Shown here piece by piece: positions 21,390 through 30,847 of a DNA stretch of 33,110 nucleotides. The number at the start of each line of letters is the position of its first letter. Positions within the stretch are counted from its first letter, which is position 1. A model generated the notes under the pieces. The model had not been told where the DNA came from and made no database searches. It was given only the letters and a program-made list of their open reading frames with translations. The DNA is from Pseudoalteromonas sp. XI10. GTDB lineage: Bacteria; Pseudomonadota; Gammaproteobacteria; Enterobacterales; Alteromonadaceae. The stretch lies in the NCBI RefSeq assembly GCF_001469895.1, contig NZ_LOPY01000063.1:1-33110 (forward strand), given 5' to 3'. The position numbers and the translations under genes are program-made.

Positions 21390-24300
21390 ATGGCTTACTC
21401 TTATTCTGAAAAGAAACGTATCCGTAAGGATTTTGGTAAACGTCCACAAGTTTTGGATATACCTTTCTTACTGTCGACGCAGTTAGAATCGTTTAAAAAA
21501 TTCTTAGTCCCTGACGCTGATGGCGATCACGGTTTGGAAGCTGCTTTCCGTTCTGTGTTTCCTATCAAAAGCTACTCGGGAAATTCTGAGCTTCAATACG
21601 TAAGTTATCGTATTGGTGAGCCAGTATTCGATGTAAAAGAATGTCAAATTCGCGGTGTGACTTATTCTGCTCCACTTCGCGTAAAATTGCGTCTTGTGGT
21701 GATGGACAAAGAAGCACCAGGCACAGTTAAAGACATTAAAGAGCAAGAAGTTTACATGGGCGAAATTCCGCTCATGACTGATACCGGTACCTTTGTTATC
21801 AATGGTACAGAGCGTGTTATCGTTTCTCAGCTACACCGTAGCCCTGGTGTATTCTTTGATAACGACCGCGGTAAAACTCACTCGTCAGGTAAAGTACTTT
21901 ATAACGCGCGTGTAATTCCTTACCGTGGTTCATGGTTAGACTTCGAGTTTGATGCAAAAGATAACCTTTATGTACGTATTGACCGTCGTCGTAAATTACC
22001 GGCGTCAATCATCCTACGTGCACTTGAGTACTCAACGGATGAAATCCTAGAGATATTCTTCGATACAACTGCGTTTGAAGTTGCTGACGGTAAAGTTCTT
22101 ATGGAACTTGTTCCTTCACGCTTACGTGGTGAAACTGCCGCTTTTGATATCAAAGGCGAAGACGGTGAAGTCCTTGTTGAAGCGGGTCGTCGTATTACTG
22201 CGCGTCACATCAAGAACATCGAGAAAAAAGGTATTAACCAATTAGAAGTACCGCATGAGTACATCATTGGTCGTGTTGTAGCTAAAAACTATGTTGATGA
22301 GTCAACAGGTGAGATCATCGCAAACGCGAATGACGAGCTATCACTTGAGCTAATGGCTGAATTGGTTAAAGCAGGTCACACTAAGATTGATACACTATAT
22401 ATCAATGAAGTGGACAGCGGCGCCTACATGTCAGATACAATACGTATCGACACAACAAGCAACCGTTTAGAAGCATTAGTAGAAATTTATCGCATGATGC
22501 GCCCAGGCGAGCCACCGACGAAAGACGCGGCTGAAGCCTTATTTGATAACTTGTTCTTCTCTGACGAGCGTTACGATTTATCAACAGTTGGTCGTATGAA
22601 GTTCAATAGCCGTGTAGGTTATGACTCAGATACTGGCCCTGGCACATTATCGAAAGAAGACATCGTAGCTGTTATGAAAGTGCTTATCGCTATTCGTAAC
22701 GGTGTTGGCGATGTTGATGATATCGACCACTTAGGCAACCGTCGTATCCGTAGTGTTGGCGAAATGGCTGAGAACCAATTCCGCGTTGGTCTAGTACGTG
22801 TTGAGCGTGCTGTACGTGAGCGTTTAAGCTTAGGTGACCTTGACGCTGTAATGCCACAAGATCTTATTAACGCTAAGCCTATTTCGGCTGCGGTTAAAGA
22901 GTTCTTTGGTTCATCTCAGTTATCACAGTTCATGGACCAAAATAACCCGCTTTCAGAAGTAACGCACAAGCGTCGTATTTCTGCATTAGGCCCGGGTGGT
23001 TTAACACGTGAACGCGCTGGCTTCGAAGTTCGAGACGTTCACGTAACTCACTATGGTCGTGTATGTCCAATCGAAACGCCTGAGGGTCCAAACATCGGTC
23101 TAATTAACTCATTGTCTACGTACGCACGTACGAATGACTATGGTTTCTTAGAAACACCTTACCGTAAAGTGGTAAACGGTGTAGTTACTGATGAAGTAGA
23201 TTACTTATCAGCCATTGAAGAAGGTCAGTTTGTTATCGCTCAGGCGAACTCAAACTTGAACGAAAACAATGAGTTTGTTGATGAACTAATTCCATGTCGT
23301 CACAAAGGTGAATCAACCTTTATGGGCAAAATGGACCAGCAATATATGGACGTATCACCACAACAGGTGATCTCTGTAGCGGCAGCACTTATCCCGTTCC
23401 TAGAACACGATGATGCTAACCGTGCATTGATGGGTTCAAACATGCAACGTCAAGCTGTACCAACACTTATCGCGGACAAACCGCTGGTAGGTACAGGTAT
23501 CGAGCTTACACTAGCGAAAGATTCTGGTGTAACTATCGTTGCTAAGCGTGGTGGTGAAGTAATGTATGCGGATGCAAGCCGCATCGTTGTAAATGTACAT
23601 GAAGATGAGCGTATTCCAGGTGAAGCGGGCATCGATATTTACAACCTTACTAAATACACTCGCTCAAACCAAAATACATGTATTAACCAAAAACCAACTT
23701 GTATGGTTGGTGAGCCGGTAACACGTGGTGACGTATTAGCAGATGGTCCTTCGACTGACCTAGGTGACTTAGCACTTGGTCAAAACCTTCGCGTGGCATT
23801 CATGCCATGGAACGGTTATAACTTCGAGGATTCAATCCTACTATCTGAGCGTGTAGTTCAAGAAGATCGTCTAACGACTATCCACATTCAAGAACTACAA
23901 TGTATCGCACGTGATACTAAATTAGGTCCTGAAGAGATCACAGCAGATATCCCTAACGTAGGTGAGTCTGCACTAGGCAAGCTTGATGAATCAGGCGTTG
24001 TTTATATCGGTGCTGAAGTTAAAGGCGGCGATATCCTAGTAGGTAAAGTGACTCCGAAAGGCGAAACGCAATTAACACCAGAAGAAAAGCTACTACGTGC
24101 TATCTTCGGTGAGAAAGCGTCAGACGTTAAAGACAGCTCTTTACGCGTACCAAACTCTGTAACTGGTACTGTAATCGACGTACAAGTTTTCACCCGTGAC
24201 GGTGTTGAAAAAGATAAGCGTGCGTTAGAAGTTGAAGACATGCAGCTTCGCGAAGCGAAGAAGGACTTCAACGAAGAGTTCCGTATCTTAGAAGCAGGTG

Positions 24301-25415
24301 TATTAGACCGTGCTCGTAAGTTACTTGTTGACGCAGGTCTGAACGCAGATTCAATTGCATCACTAAATGCTGAAAAGCTGCTTACTCAAAGCCTTGCTGA
24401 AGAAGACAAGCAAGCTGAACTTGAGCAACTAGCTGCCCAGTACGATGAGCTTAAAGCTGAATACGATAAGAAGTTTGAAAACAAACGTCGTAAGATCACT
24501 CAAGGTGATGACTTAGCACCAGGCGTACTTAAGATTGTTAAAGTATACCTAGCTGTTAAACGTCGTATCCAACCGGGTGATAAGATGGCGGGTCGTCACG
24601 GTAACAAAGGTGTTATCTCGACTATCGTACCAGTAGAAGATATGCCATACGATGACAAAGGTCGTACGGTAGACATCGTTCTGAACCCGCTAGGTGTACC
24701 ATCACGTATGAACATCGGTCAGATCCTAGAAACACACATGGGTCTTGCTGCACGTGGTGTGGGTGAGCGCTTAGAAGAAATGATGAAAGAGCAGCGTGAA
24801 CTGCACGAAATCCGTAGCTTCGTTAAGAAAGTTTACGAATTAGGTGATTGTCGTCAGAAAGTTGATATCGACTCGTTCTCTGATGATGAAGTTCGTCGCT
24901 TAGCTGATAACTTGAAAGGTGGTTTACCGATCGCAACTCCAGCCTTTGATGGTGCTCGTGAAAGCGAAATCAAAGACTTACTAGAGCTTGGTGGTTATCC
25001 AAGAAGCGGTCAAGTTACACTTTATGATGGCCGTACTGGCGATCAGTTCGAACGTCAAGTAACTGTTGGTTACATGTACATGCTGAAACTTAACCACTTG
25101 GTTGATGACAAGATGCACGCACGTTCAACTGGTTCTTACAGCCTTGTTACTCAGCAGCCGCTGGGTGGTAAAGCTCAGTTCGGTGGCCAGCGTTTCGGTG
25201 AGATGGAGGTGTGGGCACTAGAAGCTTACGGTGCTGCATATACTCTACAAGAAATGCTAACAGTGAAATCGGATGACGTGAACGGTCGTACTAAGATGTA
25301 TAAGAACATCGTAGATGGTAACCATAAGATGGAACCAGGTATGCCAGAATCGTTCAACGTATTGTTGAAAGAAATCCGCTCACTGGGTATCAACATCGAG
25401 TTGGAAGAAAATTAA
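21390..25415 (+). CDS. rpoB: RNA polymerase beta subunit RpoB
   Basis: The beta subunit forms one pincer of RNA polymerase and part of the active centre. At 1341 residues it is one shorter than E. coli RpoB and keeps its numbering: the rifampicin pocket shows S509, Q513, D516, H526 and S531, all the drug-sensitive residues. The GSSQLSQFMDQNNPLSEVTH segment and ETPEGPNIGLINSL are intact. The C-terminus contains the VDDKMHARSTGSY motif that contacts beta-prime. It starts at an ATG after TGAGGAA. It is the third gene of rplJ-rplL-rpoB-rpoC, downstream of the attenuator. Confidence 0.99.
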   Translation: MAYSYSEKKRIRKDFGKRPQVLDIPFLLSTQLESFKKFLVPDADGDHGLEAAFRSVFPIKSYSGNSELQYVSYRIGEPVFDVKECQIRGVTYSAPLRVKLRLVVMDKEAPGTVKDIKEQEVYMGEIPLMTDTGTFVINGTERVIVSQLHRSPGVFFDNDRGKTHSSGKVLYNARVIPYRGSWLDFEFDAKDNLYVRIDRRRKLPASIILRALEYSTDEILEIFFDTTAFEVADGKVLMELVPSRLRGETAAFDIKGEDGEVLVEAGRRITARHIKNIEKKGINQLEVPHEYIIGRVVAKNYVDESTGEIIANANDELSLELMAELVKAGHTKIDTLYINEVDSGAYMSDTIRIDTTSNRLEALVEIYRMMRPGEPPTKDAAEALFDNLFFSDERYDLSTVGRMKFNSRVGYDSDTGPGTLSKEDIVAVMKVLIAIRNGVGDVDDIDHLGNRRIRSVGEMAENQFRVGLVRVERAVRERLSLGDLDAVMPQDLINAKPISAAVKEFFGSSQLSQFMDQNNPLSEVTHKRRISALGPGGLTRERAGFEVRDVHVTHYGRVCPIETPEGPNIGLINSLSTYARTNDYGFLETPYRKVVNGVVTDEVDYLSAIEEGQFVIAQANSNLNENNEFVDELIPCRHKGESTFMGKMDQQYMDVSPQQVISVAAALIPFLEHDDANRALMGSNMQRQAVPTLIADKPLVGTGIELTLAKDSGVTIVAKRGGEVMYADASRIVVNVHEDERIPGEAGIDIYNLTKYTRSNQNTCINQKPTCMVGEPVTRGDVLADGPSTDLGDLALGQNLRVAFMPWNGYNFEDSILLSERVVQEDRLTTIHIQELQCIARDTKLGPEEITADIPNVGESALGKLDESGVVYIGAEVKGGDILVGKVTPKGETQLTPEEKLLRAIFGEKASDVKDSSLRVPNSVTGTVIDVQVFTRDGVEKDKRALEVEDMQLREAKKDFNEEFRILEAGVLDRARKLLVDAGLNADSIASLNAEKLLTQSLAEEDKQAELEQLAAQYDELKAEYDKKFENKRRKITQGDDLAPGVLKIVKVYLAVKRRIQPGDKMAGRHGNKGVISTIVPVEDMPYDDKGRTVDIVLNPLGVPSRMNIGQILETHMGLAARGVGERLEEMMKEQRELHEIRSFVKKVYELGDCRQKVDIDSFSDDEVRRLADNLKGGLPIATPAFDGARESEIKDLLELGGYPRSGQVTLYDGRTGDQFERQVTVGYMYMLKLNHLVDDKMHARSTGSYSLVTQQPLGGKAQFGGQRFGEMEVWALEAYGAAYTLQEMLTVKSDDVNGRTKMYKNIVDGNHKMEPGMPESFNVLLKEIRSLGINIELEEN

Positions 25416-25422
25416 GCCATTT

Positions 25423-25482
25423 AGGTGCGGCGTAAGCCGCACCTGTTAGGCCGAATAGAATGTAGGGGCGATTGGTTCGCCC
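25423..25482 (+). other. Two intercistronic hairpins between rpoB and rpoC
   Basis: A perfect 9-bp GC-rich stem with a GTAA tetraloop (25423-25444) is followed by GGGCGA/TCGCCC with a 5-base loop (25466-25482). Neither has a T tract. They are more likely mRNA stability or processing elements than terminators, since rpoC has no promoter of its own here. Confidence 0.55.
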
Positions 25483-25512
25483 TCAAGATTAACCTCCGAC
25501 AGGAGAGCTAAG

Positions 25513-28500
25513 GTGAAAGACTTACTTAAGTTTCTGAAGCAACAAAATAAGACCGAAGAATTCGATGCAATTCGCATTGGTCTTGCTTCGCCAGATATGG
25601 TTCGTTCATGGTCATACGGTGAAGTAAAGAAACCTGAGACAATCAACTACCGTACTTTCAAGCCTGAGCGCGACGGCTTATTCTGTGCCCGTATTTTCGG
25701 CCCAGTGAAAGATTATGAGTGTTTATGTGGTAAATATAAGCGCCTTAAGCACCGTGGTGTTATTTGTGAAAAGTGTGGCGTTGAAGTAACGCTTACTAAA
25801 GTGCGTCGTGACCGTATGGGTCACATTGAGCTTGCGAGCCCAGTTGCGCACATTTGGTTCTTAAAATCATTACCGTCACGTATCGGCTTAATGCTAGACA
25901 TGACACTTCGTGACATCGAGCGCGTACTTTACTTCGAATCATTCGTAGTAACTGAGCCTGGTATGACAACGCTTGAGCGTGGTCAGCTTTTAGGTGAAGA
26001 AGAGTACCTAGATGCACTAGAAGAGCACGGTGATGAGTTTGAAGCGAAGATGGGTGCAGAAGCAGTATTAGACTTGCTTCGTGAACTTGATCTTGGCCAA
26101 TTAATTGCTGAAATGCGTGAAGAGTTACCAACAATTAACTCTGAAACTAAGCGTAAGAAGATCACTAAACGTCTTAAATTAATGGAATCTTTCCACCAAT
26201 CAGGTAACAACCCTGAGTGGATGATCATGACAGTACTTCCAGTACTTCCGCCTGATCTACGTCCATTAGTACCACTAGACGGTGGTCGTTTTGCGACTTC
26301 TGATCTGAATGACCTTTACCGTCGTGTTATTAACCGTAATAACCGTCTTAAGCGTCTATTAGATCTAGCAGCACCAGACATTATCGTACGCAACGAAAAA
26401 CGTATGTTACAAGAAGCGGTAGATGCGCTACTTGATAACGGTCGTCGCGGTCGTGCGATTACAGGTTCTAACAAACGTCCTCTTAAATCGCTTGCTGATA
26501 TGATCAAAGGTAAGCAAGGTCGTTTCCGTCAGAACTTACTTGGTAAACGTGTAGATTACTCTGGCCGTTCTGTAATCACAGTAGGTCCTACGCTTAAACT
26601 ACACCAGTGTGGTCTTCCTAAGAAGATGGCACTTGAGCTATTCAAACCATTTATCTATGGCAAATTAGAGCGTCGCGGCATGGCTACGACTATCAAAGCT
26701 GCTAAGAAGATGGTTGAGCGTGAAGTGGCAGAAGTATGGGATGTATTAGACGAAGTAATTCGTGAACATCCAGTATTACTTAACCGTGCACCAACACTTC
26801 ACCGTTTGGGTATCCAAGCGTTCGAACCTGTGCTTATCGAAGGTAAAGCGATCCATTTACACCCATTAGTTTGTGCGGCGTACAACGCTGACTTCGATGG
26901 TGACCAAATGGCGGTACACGTACCGTTAACGCTTGAAGCACAGTTAGAAGCACGTGCTCTAATGATGTCTACAAACAACATCCTATCTCCAGCGAATGGT
27001 GAGCCAATCATCGTTCCTTCACAGGACGTTGTATTAGGTCTTTACTACATGACTCGTGATCGCATTAATGCGAAAGGCGAAGGTACTGTATTTAAAGATC
27101 CTAAAGAAGCTGAAAAAGCATACCGCAGTGGTAATGCTGAGCTACATGCGCGCATCAAAGTACGTATTAGCGAAACAGTTAACAATGAAGAAGGTGAAGC
27201 AGTTGAGCAAGTATCTATTGTTGAAACAACAGTAGGTCGTGCAATTCTTTCACTAATCCTACCTAAAGGCATGCCGTTTGAGTTAATCAACCAAGCCCTA
27301 GGTAAGAAACAAATTTCTGGCTTATTAAACGAGTGTTACCGTCGTCTAGGTCTTAAAGATACAGTTATCTTTGCTGACCAAGTAATGTACACAGGTTTCC
27401 ACTACGCAATGAAGTCAGGTGTTTCAATCGGTATCGATGACCTAGTTATCCCACCGGTTAAAGCAGAAATCATTGAATCAGCGGAAGCTGAAGTAACTGA
27501 AATCAACCAACAATTCCAATCAGGTCTTGTAACGGCTGGTGAAAAGTACAATAAAGTTATCGATATCTGGTCACGTGTAAATGAAAACTTATCACGTGAG
27601 ATGATGGCGAACTTATCAAAAGACACTGTAATCAACGCTAAAGGCGAAGAAGAAGAGCAATCTTCATTTAACTCAGTGTTTATGATGGCAGACTCAGGTG
27701 CACGTGGTAGCGCCGCTCAGATCCGTCAGTTAGCGGGTATGCGTGGTCTAATGGCACGTCCAGATGGTTCAATCATCGAGACACCAATCACGGCGAACTT
27801 CCGTGAAGGTCTAAACGTACTACAGTACTTCATCTCAACGCACGGTGCGCGTAAAGGTCTTGCCGATACAGCACTTAAAACAGCAAACTCGGGTTACTTA
27901 ACGCGTCGTCTAGTAGACGTTGCACAAGACTTAGTAATCAACGAAGACGACTGTGGCACAGAAGATGGCTTAACAATGAAACCGCTTATCGAAGGTGGTG
28001 ACGTTGTAGAAGCACTTCGTGAACGTGTACTAGGTCGTGTTGTTGCTGAAGATGTATTAATTCCAAATACTAACGAAGTACTTGTTGAGCGTAACGTTAT
28101 GCTTGACGAAAAACTGTGTGACCTTTTAGAAGAGCACTCAGTGGATGAAGTACGCGTTCGTTCAGTAATCACTTGTGATAATGACTTTGGTGTATGTGCT
28201 AAGTGTTACGGTCGTGACCTTGCGCGTGGCCACATCATCAATCCAGGTGAGTCAGTAGGTGTTATCGCGGCACAATCAATCGGTGAGCCGGGTACACAGC
28301 TTACGATGCGTACCTTCCACATCGGTGGTGCGGCATCTCGAGCGTCTGCTGAAAACAGTGTACAAGTTAAAACTAACGGTACATTGAAGTTACACAATGC
28401 GAAGTACGTATTAAACACAGACGGTAAGATTGTTATCACGTCTCGTTCAACAGAGATCACTATCATCGATAGTTTTGGTCGTGAGAAAGAGCGTTATAAA

Positions 28501-29685
28501 GTACCTTACGGTGCGGTGTTAGCAGTACAAGATAATGCAGAAGTTCAAGGTAACGACATCGTTGCTACTTGGGACCCGCATAGTCACCCAATCGTTCTTG
28601 AGCACAAGTCAAAAATCTCGTTCAGCGACGTTGATGACTCAAATACCGAAGCACAAACAGACGAGTTAACTGGTTTAACACGTGTGGTTGTTAAAGACTT
28701 AGGTAAAGCGAATGCGAAAGAACCTAAACTAATCATCGAAAGCGATGAGCGTGGTCTGCAAGAAACACGTCTTCCTTCATTCACAACGATTGAAGTAACA
28801 GACGGTGCAACTGCAAACCCAGGTGACGTACTTGCACGTATTCCGCAAGAAGGTTCGAAGACTCGTGATATCACGGGTGGTCTACCTCGCGTAGCTGACT
28901 TATTCGAAGCACGTAAGCCGAAAGATCCTGCAATCCTTGCAGAAATCACAGGTACTATCAGCTTCGGTAAAGAAACTAAAGGTAAGAAGCGTCTTGTAAT
29001 CACTCCAGCTGAGGGTGACGCATACGAAGAGATGATCCCTAAATGGCGTCAACTTAACGTGTTCGAAGGTGAGCAAGTGTCTAAAGGTGAGGTTATCGCC
29101 GATGGTCCTGAGTCACCACATGACATCTTACGCCTACGTGGTGTAACTCATGTAGCTAACTACATCGTTAACGAAGTGCAAGAGGTTTACCGCTTGCAAG
29201 GCGTTAAGATCAATGACAAGCACATTGAGACAATTATTCGTCAGATGCTACGTAAATGTATCATCCTTGACGGCGGTGACACTGAGTTCTTAGCCGGTGA
29301 ACAAGTTGAAGTAGCACGCGTTAATATTTCTAACCGTGAACTTGAGAAACAAGGCAAGATCCCAGCGAAGTTTGAAATCCAGTTAATGGGTATCACTAAA
29401 GCGTCACTTGCAACAGAATCTTTCATTTCTGCAGCATCGTTCCAGGAGACAACTCGTGTCCTAACTGAAGCGGCTGTAAATGGTAAGAGCGATGAGCTTC
29501 GTGGTCTGAAAGAAAACGTAATCGTGGGTCGTCTGATCCCAGCTGGTACAGGCTTTGCGTATCACCAAGACCGTTTAAACCGTCGCAAGCAAGGTGAAAT
29601 CGTTGAAGAGCAAACAGTAAGCGCTGAAGAGGCAACTCAAGCACTAACTGACGCACTAAACGCAGATATCTCTGGAAACCAATAA
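25513..29685 (+). CDS. rpoC: RNA polymerase beta-prime subunit RpoC
   Basis: The beta-prime subunit carries the catalytic magnesium site: D460, D462 and D464 in NADFDGD, at exactly the E. coli positions. The N-terminal zinc finger (CLCGKYKRLKHRGVICEKCG, cysteines near residues 70-88), the rudder/lid region and the trigger loop are full length. The protein has 1390 residues against 1407 in E. coli, the difference lying mostly near the C-terminus. It starts with GTG at 25513 after AGGAGAG. It is the last gene of the rplJL-rpoBC transcript, followed by three hairpins. Confidence 0.99.
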   Translation: MKDLLKFLKQQNKTEEFDAIRIGLASPDMVRSWSYGEVKKPETINYRTFKPERDGLFCARIFGPVKDYECLCGKYKRLKHRGVICEKCGVEVTLTKVRRDRMGHIELASPVAHIWFLKSLPSRIGLMLDMTLRDIERVLYFESFVVTEPGMTTLERGQLLGEEEYLDALEEHGDEFEAKMGAEAVLDLLRELDLGQLIAEMREELPTINSETKRKKITKRLKLMESFHQSGNNPEWMIMTVLPVLPPDLRPLVPLDGGRFATSDLNDLYRRVINRNNRLKRLLDLAAPDIIVRNEKRMLQEAVDALLDNGRRGRAITGSNKRPLKSLADMIKGKQGRFRQNLLGKRVDYSGRSVITVGPTLKLHQCGLPKKMALELFKPFIYGKLERRGMATTIKAAKKMVEREVAEVWDVLDEVIREHPVLLNRAPTLHRLGIQAFEPVLIEGKAIHLHPLVCAAYNADFDGDQMAVHVPLTLEAQLEARALMMSTNNILSPANGEPIIVPSQDVVLGLYYMTRDRINAKGEGTVFKDPKEAEKAYRSGNAELHARIKVRISETVNNEEGEAVEQVSIVETTVGRAILSLILPKGMPFELINQALGKKQISGLLNECYRRLGLKDTVIFADQVMYTGFHYAMKSGVSIGIDDLVIPPVKAEIIESAEAEVTEINQQFQSGLVTAGEKYNKVIDIWSRVNENLSREMMANLSKDTVINAKGEEEEQSSFNSVFMMADSGARGSAAQIRQLAGMRGLMARPDGSIIETPITANFREGLNVLQYFISTHGARKGLADTALKTANSGYLTRRLVDVAQDLVINEDDCGTEDGLTMKPLIEGGDVVEALRERVLGRVVAEDVLIPNTNEVLVERNVMLDEKLCDLLEEHSVDEVRVRSVITCDNDFGVCAKCYGRDLARGHIINPGESVGVIAAQSIGEPGTQLTMRTFHIGGAASRASAENSVQVKTNGTLKLHNAKYVLNTDGKIVITSRSTEITIIDSFGREKERYKVPYGAVLAVQDNAEVQGNDIVATWDPHSHPIVLEHKSKISFSDVDDSNTEAQTDELTGLTRVVVKDLGKANAKEPKLIIESDERGLQETRLPSFTTIEVTDGATANPGDVLARIPQEGSKTRDITGGLPRVADLFEARKPKDPAILAEITGTISFGKETKGKKRLVITPAEGDAYEEMIPKWRQLNVFEGEQVSKGEVIADGPESPHDILRLRGVTHVANYIVNEVQEVYRLQGVKINDKHIETIIRQMLRKCIILDGGDTEFLAGEQVEVARVNISNRELEKQGKIPAKFEIQLMGITKASLATESFISAASFQETTRVLTEAAVNGKSDELRGLKENVIVGRLIPAGTGFAYHQDRLNRRKQGEIVEEQTVSAEEATQALTDALNADISGNQ

Positions 29686-29691
29686 TCTCAA

Positions 29692-29742
29692 CTTAATCAA
29701 TAGATTAAGAAATCGTAAGGCAGTTATCTTCTGCCTTACGAT
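29692..29742 (+). other. Two hairpins after rpoC
   Basis: CTTAATC-AATA-GATTAAG (29692-29709) and a perfect 12-bp stem ATCGTAAGGCAG with its complement and a 7-base loop (29712-29742). Neither is followed by a T tract, so they may protect the mRNA 3' end or be Rho-independent only in combination with the next hairpin. Confidence 0.6.
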
Positions 29743-29751
29743 GAGTTAAGG

Positions 29752-29780
29752 TTGACAGGTTAAACTTTGCTCATTAAAAT
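29752..29780 (+). promoter_or_regulatory. Sigma-70 promoter of rpsL-rpsG-fusA, overlapping the rpoC terminator
   Basis: A perfect TTGACA (29752-29757) and TAAAAT (29775-29780) are separated by exactly 17 bases. The predicted start is about 29787, just after the 5' arm of the terminator hairpin. The discriminator TCCGCCAC is GC-rich, as in stringently controlled ribosomal protein promoters. Confidence 0.85.
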
Positions 29781-29845
29781 TCCGCCACCCATTTGCCTGC
29801 ACGTTTTGTAACGAGCATGTAAACAGGGCGGATTTTTTATTTTTT
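29776..29845 (+). terminator. rpoC terminator with 40-base apical region
   Basis: The 5' arm AAAAT-TCCGCC (29776-29786) pairs with GGCGGA-TTTTT (from 29827) with one mismatch. The 40-base apical part has its own hairpin (TGC-A-CGTT/AACG-A-GCA, about 29798-29817). The 3' arm leads into a T-rich run, TTTTTTATTTTTT. Only transcripts from rpoBC contain both arms. Confidence 0.8.
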
Positions 29846-29877
29846 CAGTAGTAATTTTAATTTCAGGAGCTATTTAA

Positions 29878-30252
29878 ATGGCAACTATTAACCAGCTAGT
29901 GCGTAAGCCACGTCGTAGCAAAGTTACTAAAAGTAACTCAGCTGCACTTAAAGCTTGTCCGCAAAAGCGTGGTGTATGTACTCGTGTATATACAACTACA
30001 CCTAAGAAACCAAACTCTGCATTACGTAAAGTAGCGCGTGTTCGTTTAACTAACGGTTTCGAAGTAACATCTTACATTGGTGGTGAAGGCCACAACTTAC
30101 AAGAGCACAGTGTAATCCTAATCCGTGGTGGTCGTGTTAAAGACTTACCAGGTGTGCGTTTCCACACTGTACGTGGTGCACTTGACTGTGCAGGCGTTAG
30201 CGACCGTCGTCAAGCTCGTTCTAAATACGGTGCTAAACGCCCTAAGGGCTAA
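29878..30252 (+). CDS. rpsL: 30S ribosomal protein S12
   Basis: S12 sits at the decoding centre and controls translational accuracy. The 124 residues equal E. coli S12. The two streptomycin-related lysines are present in wild-type context: K43 in PKKPNSALRK and K88 in GGRVKDLPGVR. It is first gene of the str operon, starting after TTCAGGAGC, with its own strong promoter. Confidence 0.98.
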   Translation: MATINQLVRKPRRSKVTKSNSAALKACPQKRGVCTRVYTTTPKKPNSALRKVARVRLTNGFEVTSYIGGEGHNLQEHSVILIRGGRVKDLPGVRFHTVRGALDCAGVSDRRQARSKYGAKRPKG

Positions 30253-30349
30253 TGGTTCTCCGTTAGTAAGGCCAAGCACTAAATTTTTAAATTAATTGTT
30301 TTGGGTATTGACTCTAAAAGAGCAAACCTGAAGATACCGGAGATACAAA

Positions 30350-30820
30350 ATGCCTAGAAGACGCGTAATAGGTCAACGTAAAATTCTTCCAGATCCTAAG
30401 TTCGGATCGGAACTTCTTGCTAAATTCGTTAACGTAGTAATGTTAGACGGCAAGAAATCTACTGCTGAAAAAATCGTTTATGGTGCGTTAGACGTGGCTG
30501 CTGAGAAATCAGGCAAGTCGCACCTTGAAATCTTTGAAGCTGCACTTGAAAACGTTCGCCCACAGGTAGAGGTTAAATCTCGCCGTGTTGGTGGTTCAAC
30601 GTACCAAGTACCAGTTGAAGTACGTCCAGTACGTCGCAACGCATTAGGTATGCGTTGGTTAGTAGACGCTGCACGTAAGCGTGGCGAAAAATCTATGGGC
30701 TTACGTTTAGCTCAAGAAATCGTTGACGCTGCTGACAACAAAGGCACTGCGGTTAAGAAACGTGAAGACGTTCACCGTATGGCTGAAGCGAATAAAGCAT
30801 TCGCTCATTACCGTTGGTAA
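30350..30820 (+). CDS. rpsG: 30S ribosomal protein S7
   Basis: S7 nucleates assembly of the 30S head and in E. coli represses the str operon by binding the rpsL-rpsG spacer. Here that spacer is 97 bases and may contain the site, but I could not identify it securely. The 156-residue product has the basic N-terminus PRRRVIGQRKILPDP and the conserved VGGSTYQVPVEVRP loop. The start follows CCGGAGA. A stop to fusA start gap of 27 bases follows. Confidence 0.98.
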   Translation: MPRRRVIGQRKILPDPKFGSELLAKFVNVVMLDGKKSTAEKIVYGALDVAAEKSGKSHLEIFEAALENVRPQVEVKSRRVGGSTYQVPVEVRPVRRNALGMRWLVDAARKRGEKSMGLRLAQEIVDAADNKGTAVKKREDVHRMAEANKAFAHYRW

Positions 30821-30847
30821 TCTGCCCTTAACCTTTAAGAGGATCAT

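Noticed and set aside
28584..29003. 139-residue minus-strand frame inside rpoC
   Set aside because: Shadow frame opposite the conserved rpoC sequence; serine- and arginine-rich low-quality composition typical of antisense translation.
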